Shown one piece after another: positions 12,651 through 26,822 of a DNA stretch of 64,000 nucleotides. Location of the stretch: positions 6,592,715 to 6,656,714 of the forward strand of contig NC_049984.1 in the NCBI RefSeq assembly GCF_000003815.2, read 5' to 3'. Position 1 is the stretch's first letter. Every line of letters starts with the position of its first letter. The translations under genes and the position numbers were made by a program. The DNA is from Branchiostoma floridae. Lineage: Eukaryota; Chordata; Leptocardii; Amphioxiformes; Branchiostomatidae. The notes under the pieces are model-generated. The model did not search any database. It was not told the origin of the DNA and worked only from the letters and a program-made list of their open reading frames with translations.

Positions 12651-15387
12651 TCTGACAACAGGGTGCAAGAACAGGGCAGCAGAGTAGCCTACCCAGCAGG
12701 CTCCATGGCCAGTGCTTCATATTACTGTTTCGGGGCTGAAGATAATCTTATGCTCTTATGTCTGTCATGAAGGACAGGTCATACTGGAAGAGCTAGATCT
12801 AAATGTACCTCACAGGTGCATTCCAGGTGATCATGATGATTTTCTGATCTGATAGCTCTCATTTTCTACATAATTGGCCACCAATAATCTCAGTTACAAT
12901 GTACATGTTGAACTGTTTCATTGTTCGGTCATCAGCCCCAAATAAAGCCCATATCAAACCAGCCGCCTGGGAAGGCTATTCTGGAGGCGAAGCAAGACGG
13001 AAGGATCACAGCTCCATGGAATTTCAAGAATTGGTTTCAAAGACAAACGTGGCCCGCAACCTTGGAGCCATGTAAGATATCTGTCCAGAGGATGTATTTA
13101 GGAGTGGTTCCAGTACATTAGCCTGGCTTGGTGCACCGCACAATGCCAACAGGCTTACTGCCAGGACTAACAGGGTACGCTTCAGGTACTTCCACAAAAA
13201 TGATGTAAATCGTTGAGTTTTGGTTTTAAAAAAATAAAGATTCTAAAATCTGTGACCAGCGATATTTGTTTTGTTTTCTTACAAAATTCCCTAATGATAT
13301 CCACATTGTCTTCAATCAAATACGGAGGTTTTAATTATGAATGAATGAGCACCAAAAACACTTCATTGCATCTTCCTCATATTATTGGGTCTATCTAACA
13401 ACAAACTTAAATGGACAATGTACTTGTAAACATAGCAATTCAAAGAATGCAAGAACTTTTAATCTTTTTATGCTTGCATGATAGTACAGGTGAAATTTTA
13501 AGTACAGCTGAGATTTTCCCCAAGTGTTCTTAGTTTTGATAAGCATGGGTCAGTTATTTCGACCCATACATCACCTAACCCAACAATCATTTATCCTGTT
13601 ATATCTCGTCAATGGACCGCAACTTTCCACAAATCGGCCAACAAAAACGACTGTCACTTCCCATGACAGAGCGTGTCTCTATAACGCCGCCACAAAATCA
13701 TAACTATGCAGCAAGCGCACACACCGTCATCCTCCGGGAAAATCGCTTCTTTTCTCCTCCCTATAAAAACATTACAGTCATTCCTGGGATGGTGTGCACA
13801 AAGGCAGCCGAGTTCACTTTGAGTTCGGGCGCATTCTTTTTTTATGACACCATCACACAGTTACATTGTACCGTTATATGAACTTCCGGAATGCAAAGAA
13901 AAGATTTCCTTTAACCATTAGCGACAACATTTGCCATGACTGGAAATCAAATTTTTCTTCCTTTGGGGGGGAAATTTTTGTCTTAAGACAGTTACAATTT
14001 GGACTAAGCAACCAGAAAAGCTGGCTTTAAACCAAGGATACTGTCAAAAAAATGTTCTTATCTTATACAAACAAACAGATAAAGCTAGTCTAAAACTTGG
14101 GCTTTTTCATAGTAACTGCTATAATCTAAAGCAAACTGGAAAAAATACTATGAATCTAAGGCACTACCAAGCACCCCAAAATTAGAGAGAGATTTTAAAA
14201 AAGAAATATCTGACAGGTGACACACCTGTGCACACCTGTAACTGGCTTGTAACGAACAGGTGTGCTTTCAGTATCCCACTAGCAGCAGCATACTGTCCCC
14301 TATCGTCTACCAATAAAATGACATCCTTTTCACGATAATGATATCCACACGGGAAAACTTGTACAATGAATACTGATACTGTCATCATGTGACTTCTACA
14401 TTTCACTTTGTTTTTCCAAGAAACTGGCTCGTCCTTGATTACAATCGCAGCTTTAATGGCCATTACAAGACCTCACAGGTACAAGATGCAAACTGATACA
14501 ACGAGGTACAAGAACAATAAAAACACAACAAACAATATGTTTTCCAGTTCCAAACAAACAAATACTCAATAGAAGAGGCATACCAATTTCCTCTTTCTTG
14601 AGTTAAAGCAACAGATAAGTACATCTTACCACAAGATCTGTACAGGTGTATTCGCCTTAAAGAGAACAATAGGCTATTAAGTCCCCGTTATCTCTATATT
14701 TCACCCCAGGATTAAAACAAAAATAACAGGTAAACAGACAACATTGTTTCTTCTCCAAGACGATTCCCAAGAAAGGGGACATCTTCTTATCAAAGACTTG
14801 AAGAAAGATTGTTCAAGGCGGGAAGGAATAACTCCGGCAATTAAGTACATGTACTTTGTTTATCAATATGATTTCCTAGGATCAAACAATTGGCAAACAG
14901 AGGATAGGTTCATTCCAAGATGTCAGTCAAGAAAGAAGATAATATTATGGCTAGTTACTTATGGCCTTTCTATACATCTTTGTGGGAGGGAGCCTTGGAA
15001 GTTGGAAGGACAAACTCGGTGTGCATTTCAACAATGGGTTCAGACTAGAAGTGACCCGAATACGTGGGGCGTCCATACAACAATGGTCTTCCTGTAACCA
15101 AGTCCAACGTCCAAACTCCCCCGCATAAGAGTCAGGTGTTTCTATCAATAAATGTACGTCAATATGCAAACCATGGTCAATATCAGCCCTTTGCATTTAC
15201 TCAACTCATAGCTGACCCCAAAACCCACGGCCCCCCACCTTACCTAAACTTGTGCATTCTTCGACTGTATGTCCCAGGTTATTTACCAAATAGAGCCTTG
15301 AAATACAACAACAAACACAAACACCACCACACTGTACGCGGACTCTCTTACCTCCAGTCAAACCTGTGAAAGAAGGAAAATGCTCAC

Positions 15388-15900
15388 CTTGTCCAAGACT
15401 CCTGTTTGAAGGATTCTGCAGCTCTGTGCAAGTTTGTAGACGTTACCCCTAACAAGCTCGCGACGTGTCTGTTGTCACCTTGGTGCAAGTTTGCCTGAAT
15501 AACACGTCCTAAGCTCTGCTCTAAGCTTGAGAAATCGCAGAACACACCTCTGTACACTTCCTCGATATGCAGATCCGTACAGACTAAACTGAGCCGAACA
15601 AAGCTGGATAACGGTGCTCGAAACGTGGCCGGAGAGCGCTGCAAGCTCGCTCTCGAGAAGATTACCCGGCTGTGAGGGGACCTATTAGCCAGGTGAAGTG
15701 GCAGCATTCACTTACCGGCTTCTTTGTTCGGCAAACATTTGTAAACCAATCAAACGCTTTCTCCCGACAGTGGATCGCCTTTCCGATGTCCACTTACGTG
15801 TCACAGTACCCCTGTGTGTGTATTGCTACCATTTACTTTGTCACTCTAGCCCGGGGTGGAAGAATACCCGGCCGAAACGTGCTCGATGACCAGAACCCTT
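15388..15900 (-). promoter_or_regulatory. CpG-rich candidate alternative 5' exon / promoter
   Basis: Two good minus-strand donors lie in a GC-rich block inside the AT-rich intron: ACAAG|GTGAGC ending an exon at 15,388, and AGCCG|GTAAGTG ending one at 15,716. An inverted CCAAT box (ATTGG on the minus strand) sits near 15,745. In the frame that would reach the exon at 165 in phase 0, the sequence reads GNVYKLAQSCRILQTGVLDK, but it has no ATG and a stop lies just upstream, so any such exon would be untranslated or need an unseen acceptor. The 107-codon frame here ends in the wrong phase. Exon limits are unresolved. Confidence 0.3.
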
Positions 15901-16863
15901 CCGAGACACAGTCCGGCACCTTAATGGCACCCTAACTCCTCCCTGTCACAAAAACTGACAACTTTGTACAACAAAGACAAGATAAGAAGGAGGGTATACA
16001 TCCACGTGTGCATTGTCATGATTTACTTAGTTATTCTAGCCTTGTAGGATAGAACCTCGCCAAAAAGTCTACACCCATTCAACAGTTGGCCTCTGCAGCT
16101 TGACTAGCAGCTTAACTCTCCAACAAAAAAACTTGACATCTCCAACAACAAAGCAGCGATAGTGGGAGGAGGGATATCAAAACAGGTATGACAAAACCAT
16201 GTGAGACTGTTTGGAGAGGGCTGTTTCATGCTCTGAATGGTGGCGCTGAAGGATAAGGGAGAGCAAAAACAGACAAGGAACAAAACATCATAATGACATC
16301 AAATTCTGCTGTTGGTCAGATTTCCCTGCCTACAAAATATACCAAGAGGATCATTCCCCTGTGCTAAGATGAACAGCAATAGAAATTTAAAGGAATTAAG
16401 GCAAGGTGGTTGCTATCAAAGGTTGCTGTAATAAATGTCAAGATCTCTCCACAAAATGTACCTAAAGGATCATTTCCTTGTGCTAAGATAAACAACAACA
16501 GAAAAGGAAACAAACATCTACTGCCATGTGGTGTACATACTTCAAAGGTTGCCGTAGTAAATGTTTGTGAAGATTTCACCACAAAAAAATAATTCAAACT
16601 ATCAACAACAACAGAGGAGTATCGTTTCCTGGCGCTAAGCACCTCCGCCTTGAAATGTGCTTTGATCTGAGGGGCACTGTTTTGTCGGATTAAATATTGC
16701 GATGAAAGATAGCGAGGCAATAGCCAATCAAGTGCTTATCGCTCCACTTAGAGGGTATCAGTTAGATACTGCCGACAATGTTTAGTAAACACGGCAAGTT
16801 GTAAACAATCAACAATCAAACATTTGTCCAAGACAAACTTCTTCCTTTGCATGCCTTTGCACG

Positions 16864-17220
16864 ATCTACACACAGTTTTTCCCGATATCGGCGAGCCTAC
16901 AACCATTCGCCGACAGCTTTTTTTCATCGTCTAGATGGAACTGCTATATCGCCATTACGATATCGGGAAAATTTCTCCCGAAAGGTCCGGACCATTCGTA
17001 CGAAAGCTTAGCAGGGGTCCCCGATAGCTTAGCAAGGGTCCCCGACAGCTTCCGCGCGCGTGTAGATGTGTCCCGACTTCGGGAAGGCTCATTAGCATAC
17101 AACGCGGGCTCATTAGGCTATATAGCTGTTTATGACTGCAAGCGCCACGGGTGTCCCGCGGCCAGCGTTCCAGATCCCTCCCGACACATCTACCGATATC
17201 GGTAAAAACTGTGTATAGAT
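16864..17220. mobile_element. MITE with 28-bp terminal inverted repeats
   Basis: The left end, ATCTACACACAGTTTTTCCC then GATATCGG, is matched in inverted orientation by the right end at 17,193-17,220 with about two mismatches in 28. The 357-bp interior holds a tandem 'agcttagca.gggtccccga' pair near 17,005-17,050 and no transposase. A target-site duplication is not clear. The superfamily cannot be assigned. Confidence 0.7.
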
Positions 17221-17404
17221 TGGGCCTAAGTCTTGTTGTTACAGTGCATGTGCCATTGAACAATGCTTGGAAGGATTTCACCATAGATTACATTTACCTT
17301 TTATGACATCTTCTTCAAATAAAATGCTACATTTGATTATTCAACAAATATCAAGCCTATTCTCCTGCACATATTTTTTAACACCAAAATGTCAACAACT
17401 GAAA

Positions 17405-17530
17405 GGTAGTCACTAGAACAGGTTTGACTGTTAATCAATGGCCAGGTGGTCCTCATGTAGAGGTGGTCACAACTAGTACAAGTTTCACTGTTAATCAGTG
17501 GCCAGGTGGTCCTCTTGTAGAAGTTGTCAC
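17405..17530 (+). repeat. Dispersed repeat, two tandem units of about 62 bp
   Basis: Each unit contains 'ggtttgactgttaatca' (or 'gtttcactgttaatca'), then 'tggccaggtggtcct', then a 'gtag' block and 'gtcac'. Related segments occur at about 30,160-30,195 and 44,560-44,705, so this is a dispersed minisatellite-like family. Confidence 0.5.
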
Positions 17531-19079
17531 AGGTTAAAATGTCATTTACCCAGTACAGTACTGACTGATATTACTATTATTAGCATAGAAAAACAACACA
17601 GGTACCTTTTGTAACTGAAGCTGGCAGGTAGTTTAGCCCAGGTGTGTAATTTATACATGGAGTAAGGTACTCAGACTTCACTATAAACTACATGTAAGAC
17701 GACCCTCCAGTAGTTAGCTATCCCCTCCCTCCCCATTGTTCACACCCTTCACTGAAGTACAGTCAGAGGAGTGACAAATGTTCACTTTTGATCCTCAAGC
17801 TGGGTCCCATTCTATTTATAACATAGAAAGGTTAAGGCACTTTGTCTTGAACTTTCTCACTGTAAGGCAGCTTTTTGTACTATTAGTGTAAAGAGTTAGG
17901 TACCAGTAGGTAAGGTAAACAATTGAATATACTTGGACAATTGTCCCAAATGACAGGCAGGTCGCCTACCACATTTGTTCCATTCTAATTCTAAACGGAC
18001 AAAGGTTACATTACAAATTCACTGTACTTCCTTACTGCTAGGGCAGCCTTTGGATAATTCTGAATCTGTGCAAATAAAAAGGGCTTCAATGAGGCTACAA
18101 TGAAACTAATATTTGCAATCAAGACTGGGGTATGAACCAGCTTGCAATATAAACATTCCTGCAAGGTGGCATGATTGAGTTCAGTTACCAAAGCACAACC
18201 TTGCAAACCTGTTCAAACTGACAAGCCTCGAAGCACACAAAACATTTCTTTACTATGTACTAAACAACCTTGACTTTATAGCTTTGCTGGCTTGATTACT
18301 TCCCAAAATAGCTCTTCTCTAAAGCTGCATTGCCAATTCTTTCAGCCATAGAACTTGGCAACCTCTAACGACTTGTTTCCATGTAATTAAGCTAATTAGT
18401 GGCGGGCACTTCAAACTCATAAATCCGAACAGCCAGTCATTTTGTGCAATTACCTGTTTACATTCCAAACTCCACTTCAACCTACAGACCTTTAAACATG
18501 TCACATTCTATTCACATTCATTTCAAGAAGGTTCGGAAGAAACAACAACTACTTCTCAAAGCCCTCTCTTAACACAAGTATTAACACAGACACATGAACA
18601 TAAGAACTTAAAGGTCCAAATAAAATAGTTTATTGGGTCACAAGAAGGACAAGAAAAAAATCACATGTCTAATTCTGCAAGCATTCTAAGGCCCATTATT
18701 TAGACTCCAATCAAGTTTGTTTGTGGTTCCTGTATAAATCCTTCAAACAACCCGATAGTAAACCTGATAAGACTGGGACCATACAGACTTATTAGACCCA
18801 GGTTCAAAGCAGTGTTAAGTAGAACTAACAGCTCCAGGTCCTTGTCTTAGCATTGAAAGCTGTGATTCTGAAACTGTCAGGGAATGATCCTGGGTTGGGG
18901 TAACTAATATTAGTAATAAGCCTAAGTTGGTTTAGTTTGGTTTGATTTAGATCTCCATTACTGACTAATATCACTATTTTTCCTGGAGTCCATGTAAATC
19001 ACTGTATGGCTGATACAAGACAGAGGTTTGCCATGTCTGCGTTCACGTGATTTGAAGTGAAACACCAACTACAGGTAGA

Positions 19080-19330
19080 AGGATTTGCACCATCGCACAC
19101 CAGGGCATGCCCCTACTCTTTTTCGAAAGGTGTGATGGGTTCTTTAACATGCGTGGGGTTTGCGTCTCCCCAGACATGGGACCTCCATTTAACGCCCTAT
19201 CCAAGGGACATCCCTAGCCGAAACTAGGTACTCTTTTTCACCTGAGTGAAGTGGGAAAGAACTTGTTAGGTGCCTTTGCCAAGGGCTCAAGATCGGTGAC
19301 ACAATGCCATTTCGCAATGTGGTCTCACTA
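19080..19330 (+). repeat. Dispersed conserved repeat
   Basis: The block contains 'gggacctccatttaacgccc', 'tatccaagggac', 'ctagccgaaactaggtactc' and 'ttaggtgcctttgccaaggg'. I recognise this as a common dispersed repeat of amphioxus and other marine invertebrate genomes. Open frames over it are not genes. Confidence 0.5.
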
Positions 19331-19879
19331 CAGTTGTAGCTTCTCTGACATGGTTGTTGTTTTATGTCTGTGGACATCAGTGCATATATCGATCTGTTGC
19401 CTTGGTCTAGAAGCTAGAAGTGCCCAGGGCAAGGTGACAAACGTGCAGCATTTCCATGAGCAAAGATCCGACCCCAATTTCAGGAATGTGAGCGCTGCCC
19501 CACCTGCATACTGAGGTGTATGTTCCACTGGGTTGACTGACCGGAAGTTTGGCCAGGATTATCAGTGAGCAGAACAGCAAATATTGGACCATAGATGTTT
19601 ATCTGGGACTCTTGTCACTCAGTAGACCGACATGCTAGGATAGATCTACATTTGGTGGCAAGAAGAAGAGAAAAAGGAAGAGTGACAACCAAAGCTAATG
19701 AAAGCTAAGACAGAGACACCTGCTACAAAGAACATTGTCCACCTAACCTCAAAAGACCAGAAGCCCTGGCCCAAACTGCCTATAGTGGAAAAAGCTTGCT
19801 TTCCAGATCTCAAGACCTTTGAAAAAAGTGTAAGTAATTCTTGTTACTAAGGCACTACAGGATTTGCTAAAAGTAAAAG

Positions 19880-20105
19880 GCGCACTGCTCTGGTGGTCAG
19901 CAATCGTACAAATTGTACCTCAGGATTACAGTGCTCTACAGGGCTGTAGGTTCAAATCCCTTACTAGGCCCTTAGAGTTTTCTACAATGATTTGCATGCT
20001 GCTGGTATTATGAGTTCTAGAGTCTTATTCCTTTTGAAAGGGATGTTGCACTGCCAGAGCAGTCCCATGTATAAAGAAACTTAGACGGCCATAGCACAGA
20101 GGTTC
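19880..20105 (+). repeat. Degenerate tRNA-derived SINE
   Basis: A perfect pol III B-box-like 'ggttcaaatccc' at about 19,950 sits in a tRNA-like context. It is followed by a body with 'gaaagggatgttgcactgcc' and 'atgtataaagaaacttagac'. The A box is poor. Confidence 0.35.
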
Positions 20106-22295
20106 AGTCAGTCAGCATTCAGTGTATACTGACATAGCAGCGCCTCCTTGTGATCAGCATAATTATTGCAGCCAATCTTCCACTGCCTTTTTGGTCTTTT
20201 TTGTCCGACTTCAATGATAGCAAGGTTACATTTTAACTTTTCAAAGAAGTTTTGGATGCCTCAAGCATAAGGAGTTAAATCAGTACAATCAGATTCTTAA
20301 AAAAACGGTATTTTGAATAAAAAGACATAATTTTGAAAGAAGATTGGACACAGCACCCATCATTTCCTCCCTATCACATGTTTTTGCTTTGTGATGAAGT
20401 CTCTACAAACAAGTCTGTTTGAAGTTCTCATCTGTCTGACCACAGATTTCCTGTGAAACAGGAGTAGTAAGATAAGCACTAAACACTTCCAACTCTGCAG
20501 TACATGGTCCACTAACACAACACTGCCTGGGGCATGGGGCTGCTACTGACATCAGGCGCCAAGTTTAGAACTGTTGCTTGGGCAAGAACAATGCATCTAT
20601 TTGGTTATCAGACAAGATCTAGGCATATACTACAACTATGTCATATGATCGTCATACTATTGCAAACCGAGGACATTCTTTGGAAAGTCACAAACATGTC
20701 CTGCAAACTTTAGCTTTCGTATATATGGAAAGGACTGTCTTAAATCCTAGTCGGCAGCTAGTTGTCACAGCCTGCCTGAAAATTCTACAGCATCTAAATC
20801 GTATGACATACTATGACAAATGTGGCAAATCTATTTTTCTTTGCGGGACTCTATTTGTTACAAGATAAAACACATTATATACATTATGTGCAAAACCACA
20901 AATATTCTCATGTTCTGTTTGGACTCTACTTTTATCACAAGGCAAAAATCAGAACTATTTCCTGTACTATAAATTCAACATAATAATCACCCTATAAATT
21001 CACACTTTGCCATGTGAAATAGTTTATCCCAGGTGATAGTATTCCAAACTGGACAGCATTAATAAAGCACAGCCATTGCCAAGGTAACATAGTTTGTTCC
21101 TATCTCTCTTTCCGCCCACTACTTATCTTGGCAGTAGGACTTACATACCACCAGTCAACCAGACACAAGTGAGGTGACGCTTGGATTGCCCTATTTTCGA
21201 ATAGTACAGAATTGGAAAATAAGGGAACTTCTAGTCTGTGTAACACAAACTCTGCTGTCCAGGGCTGTAACTGGCCCCTCTAGGAGGCCCGGGTGGAGGT
21301 TGGGCTGGCTGCTGTAAGCGAGATTTAATCAGGCTAGGGAATTTCAAAATCCTGAACCTTTTATAAGAAGTTATAGCTTTTCAGGCTAACCTATTTCCAA
21401 AGGTGATCACATGAAAATTAATGTTAAGATATTCTCTCAATAAACAAACTAAGTATACATAACAACCTCCTTTATTATGTACAGTTGGCCAAGTAGAGGA
21501 TCCACCTACAGCAAAGCATCTGTAACTCAATATCAGTAGTTGGGAAATCCAGTAAATTTGTATGGAGGACCTTTTACCATGGGTCATGGTGTAGCAAAAT
21601 ACACAACCGACTTACAGGTCATACTTCCCTTCCCATCCCCATCCTGTTCTGTATCTTTCATGATGTGAAATCAAAGCATTCTTTGAGACATTTTACTGCA
21701 ACAGACTTTCAAGTTCTTTTTTTTAATTAAACAGCCAAAAAGTACCAAAACATCACACATTCCTCTCAAATGTTAAAGCCGAAGGTCACAGCCACCCACA
21801 GAACAAGCCTGTCTTCCCTCTGAGTTGACATCTGCCACACTCTGCCACCATTCACAACGTCCTCCTTCCCCTTTTGGACCAGAGGCACTCCAATGCCATT
21901 CCATCACGACTACATGGTCAAGTAACACTCTCCCACCATCCAAGCCCTGTATTTTAACCTTCACCCTACTTTGCTACCCTTTAGGCATCCAATCTGTATG
22001 GGTTATAGGGTCAGGAAGCAGGGAGGGGGTTAAACTGTGGAAGCTTCTGTTTTGTGTAAGGCACAATGCTGGCCTTTGTGTCTTGCACAGGCAGTCACTG
22101 CCTAGTAATGAGCCTGGACTTACAACTGTTACTGGTAATAGGCAGAAGTGGGGATTCCAGAAAAAAGCATTTGAGAGGATTTTGTGTCCAAAAGTTAGAC
22201 AGATCTGGCAACCATTATTCAGTGAGTGCTTAAGGATCCCCAAGGTTACCAAATCATCTATCAAATCATCTATCAACTAGAGTTCGGCGACCTCA

Positions 22296-23351
22296 TACCT
22301 CCATGAAAATTTAGAGCTTTTGTAAATTTCATGCAATTGACTACCACATTAACATAATTCATGCGTGGTGTTGTTCATCATGGACTAACGTACACATGTC
22401 ACAAGTATAAAATTCCAATCATCAGACATAAAGCGGCTTTGCAATTTTAACATATACTATGCAAATAAGTTCCTCATTACCATATTTGGTATCTGCTTAT
22501 ATTCAATCTATCATAATTAATAAGTGTTACATTTATTGAAGTCCATTTATTGCTAATAATGGTATTATACAATTTCCTCATTTATTATGCAAATAAGGTC
22601 CTCATTTGCATAACATGTATATCATTATGAACACCTTTGCCTAAGCTACCTGCACCGGGGCCCCTAAAATGATGCCAATCCGTCAATCCTTTCTGCAGTT
22701 ATCCTCTTTGGAATGTCTTGACAAAAACGCCCCTGCAGTTCCGAAATTACATGTTAGGGAGCTGAAATCTGCCCCACATTGTCATGACGCTAACAGCTAT
22801 CTACCGCCCAAATGTCAAGACTATATCATGTCCGGGACAAGAGATACATTGAAAAAACTGCTATGATAGAATATTCTCATTAATTATGCAAATGTACTCC
22901 TATTTTGCATAATTAGTATCTTATCTTGTACAACATTGTCTAAGGTACCTACATACCAAAAATCATGAAAATCCATTGTTCCCTTCTTGAGTTATCCTCT
23001 TCAGAAGTTTTTGACAAAAATGCCCCTGCTATCCCAAACCTAGTCGGTAGGGGGCCAAAACTTATGTCACTTATTCCTGAGCACAAGAGCTATCTAACAC
23101 TCAAAAATCGTGACCATAGCGTGTTCAGAACACAAGATAGCAAAACCGGAAGTTGCGTTGCAGTACCAAGGGAAGCCGCTAGGGGGCCCAAAATCTAATC
23201 ACTTCTAGCTTTCATCGCACCCCACCAACACACCAAGTATGAAACCAATCCATCCAGCCGTTCTTGAGTTATCTTGTTGACAGACAGACACACACACACA
23301 CACACACAAACGCTGGGTAAAATATAACCTCCATGACATTTCATGGAGGTA
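22296..23351 (+). repeat. Dispersed inverted-repeat element with internal 293-bp tandem repeats
   Basis: The ends are inverted: 'tacctccatgaaa' at 22,296 and 'tttcatggaggta' at about 23,339-23,351; a second 'acctccatga' makes a hairpin at the right end. Inside, two and a partial third copy of a unit recur; 'acaaaaacgcccctgc' at 22,721 matches 'acaaaaatgcccctgc' at 23,014. The related peptides read from 22,669-22,866 and 22,965-23,198 reflect this duplication, not a gene. A (CA)n tract lies at about 23,287-23,308. The unit carries POU octamers and a CTCF-like core (see findings). Confidence 0.6.
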
Positions 23352-26300
23352 ATCATTGTTCATTGATCTTTCAATGGTTACCTAGGTCATGGTCAACGAA
23401 AATGGGCACACATTGACCCTTGTTGCTGGTTGGTTCCTTTATAGTCTCGTTGAAAATCCTATGACAAAAAAATGAACTTAAGCTGTAACCTGCCTAAGAA
23501 GTTATCGGTTGGTTTTGATATTCATCTGTGATGATGATGATTTATCTGTACGCAATTCAACCTAAGACTGCAAAAACTTTTTCACCTGATTGCAATGATC
23601 TAATTCATTCATTCAACTTGACTTGTGATGTTTCATCTTCTATGACCCCAATATCTACCTTGTAAACATGACCTGTTTAACTAGCATCCAAGTAAACTTG
23701 ACCTCCAACCCCTGGTAACTTGACATGCACATCAGAAAGTCTGGAAGAGTAAAGTTTACCCTCCTAAATGTGTTTATCTCAGCAAGTACACTGACTTGTT
23801 AGGGCAGTACAAATAAATCACAGAGGCTAGAGAAGTTCCACCTGCACCTAAACACAGCTGTAGGGGATTAGCATGTTGACAATTGGACTTTACAACTTTG
23901 TAGACAGACAGTTGGTTAGTCCCTCTGTTTACAAGTTTGTGTCTCCAGAAAAACAATGATTGTAAAATGATTAGATCTTCAACTAAGAAGTTCAAGCATG
24001 CATACTAAGGATTCTGCTCATTCTCCGTGTTTTATGGCTGTTTTTGCAGAATTGTTACTCATGTCTGGTATTATGTGCTTTAACAAGAAATACTAGATAC
24101 AGTATCAGAAGAGTACAAATGTTACAAAGACATGTTTAAAACACAGAGGCACTGAGAATGCACTGGATGCTTACATCTCATTGGTGATTAGGAGACAGAG
24201 AAGGCTTGACAGCTACAGGCAAGGGAAAACACCTGCTTTATGAAGTTCACTTTTCAAATCCCCAGTTAATCAAATTCCTGGACATGTAGGGTTTACAGTG
24301 CAAGAAATAAGTCCTGTTGTTTAAGCTTGAGTCTAGTTTAGGCTGTCAGCCATAAAAGACTGCAGCAAGCTGGATGGTCTGGTGATAACCTAGTTATAAA
24401 TATACTTACTTCCCCATTACTTTTATCAAATTCCTGAGCTTCAGTGCAAGAAACAATCCCCACTGTGTTAGCTTCAAGTTCAGTCCATCATTGGTGATGA
24501 GATAGACATAAGACTACAGTTACCTCAGCAGGCTGGGAGGTTTAATGATAACCTTGTTATCAGCAATGGCAGCGAGGATACAGAAGGTCAAAACCTGTCA
24601 AACACTGTTGGACAAATATCTGGCAGTCAGACAACAAGAGACAGACTGGGATAGTAGATGTGGCATGGTAGTGCTGTGGTCTTGGACAGAGTTCAAGTTC
24701 TGGTTGTTTGTGTTCCAATTTGTTGCAAAAAATCTTCAAGTGCATTAACAAGGTAAATAACAAGTTCATATGAGCAATTATTGTGACACGACCCTACAGT
24801 AAGGCAAAGATGGCATAGCTTATACATGTCCATATACAGCAAAAAGCCCACATAACAATACAGTATGAACAATTACCTCATCATTTAACACCCCTGTGCA
24901 CAATTGGCACCTTCCATAAACAAGTACATGAGCCACTAAACAACTCCATGTGAATAATTATCTCATCATTAGCACCCCTGTGAACAGATGGCACATTCCA
25001 TAAATGTCCATGTGCAATACACATGCCACTGAATGAATCATTCTGAACCAAAAGCAAATATATTTCATGAACACCAACTTCCCGGGAGGAACCATAGATT
25101 TAAACATAGGGGCTACATAATTGTAACCTGCAATCTAAATAGAGAAGTAACATCTGGATATAAAATTTATGGGAGGCCTAAAATATATTGACCAGGACAT
25201 AGGCCACTCATATATATATCAGTTTATCAAAGAATCTTGATTAGGAATCTCATAATGTCATATAAAACTTCTTGACCTATCTTGATTTCCTAACAAAATG
25301 AATGCTTGTGAAAACAAAACCTCCTTTAGGGATAAATGAAATTCAATGTAGAACATTGACTCTAGTGTAGTTAGCTTGGAAGCCTGACTGTAGCAAGCTT
25401 CTCTTGAAGTCTCAGCTCCAAAGTCCAAGGCCAACATGCCCCCAAGGAAACTTTGCCAGCCCCTGGCCTCAGCCGATGGCCCTAGGGTTCTGTGTAGGTC
25501 CTGGTAACAGTTTGGCCTCTTGATTGAAGTGAGGTCTGCTTTGACAGGTACAACACGTCCCACAGACATAATCTTCTCCAGAAACTTCTGCAGCCTTACA
25601 AAACCCATTTAGCCCCACTGGGCAGTACACAGTCACACCACGAACCTGTCACCTCCAATAGGAACTGACTACTCCCAGAAACATTGCTACAACTATTTCT
25701 CTTCAATACAGATGGGGACAGCTCATCCTCTTCATCCCTTGTGAGACAAAAGGCCGTGACTTACAGATGGAGTTGACTTATATCTATATGTACATATAGA
25801 AGAATCTATATATAGAGTAGAAGAGTCTTGGCCAGGGATTCAACAAGTCCTCTTTGTTATGTTGGCAACATGTAAGGATTGGTGTATAAACTCTAGATCT
25901 ACCATATTCCAGTTCATCCTGATGCCCCAAATCAATCCACTCTCAGGACAGCCAGTTTATTGCAATGTTACAGACAAGAAACATACAGTTCTGGTGAAAT
26001 TGTCAGACATGAGGGATAAATAGATCTCTTCTTTTGCTTCAATTGTCATCTTCCTGTCTGGAAAGCTCTCAAATCTCCAAGCAGATGTTGGGAGTAAGAC
26101 TGTATATCATCCATATATAGCTCTTGATAAACTACCGTGCTGCTATAATTTTTTCCCTTTAATAGCTCCCAAAGTTCTATCTTACAGGTCAGCTTGTCAC
26201 CACCCTGAAAAGCAGCCATCCCACAGAAGCTTGGAATGTTGTGGGGTCATGACCTCTGGATCCTCCTTGTGCACCTCTAATGCACACCAGACTAGATCAT

Positions 26301-26822
26301 CAATTTCCAAGCAGATATTTAGAGTAGAGTATGGTACATACAGTAGAGTATTTTGGTATTTCCTCCATGTAAGAATTATGGGTTCCAGTATGGGCTGCTC
26401 CTTCGATTCACTGTCTGGTCTGTGCGGATCAGATCACAGAATATCTTTCCATATGCTTCGTCAATATTGCTTTGAATGTGTCCACCTTTAGTTACAATGA
26501 CAGATACTAGATGCCTTAATGTTTTCTGAATACCCCCATTTCTTTGTCAATCAATCAAGTTGTGATTTTTGTTAGCTGTCCCCTTTCGAAAGATTAAGGG
26601 CAGGTTATACCTTACCAACCCAAGTTACCGACCTAATTAGGCAGACCTAGTTACAGCCTTCACTCGCAATAACTTGTAGAACAGTTGTCAGGAAAAAAAC
26701 AAGGCAGTCGGAAACTGAGTTACGATATTCCTCTCCAACATCTATACATACTGTATTTGCAATACTGTCTCGCAAAACTGAAAGGGTAGCAGAAACTACA
26801 ATCTTTCCCCCCTAGAATCTTA

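Noticed and set aside
21825-22280. 151-codon plus-strand open frame, with a 100-codon frame opposite
   Set aside because: No domain on either strand; it runs up to the start of a dispersed repeat and lacks coding-like periodicity by eye.
22669-23198. Two open frames with similar peptides (LSS.E..DKNAPA)
   Set aside because: The similarity comes from the 293-bp tandem duplication of a non-coding repeat, not from a protein family.
25258-25608. 116-codon minus-strand frame tested as another alternative first exon
   Set aside because: No good donor at its end in a phase compatible with the exon at 165.
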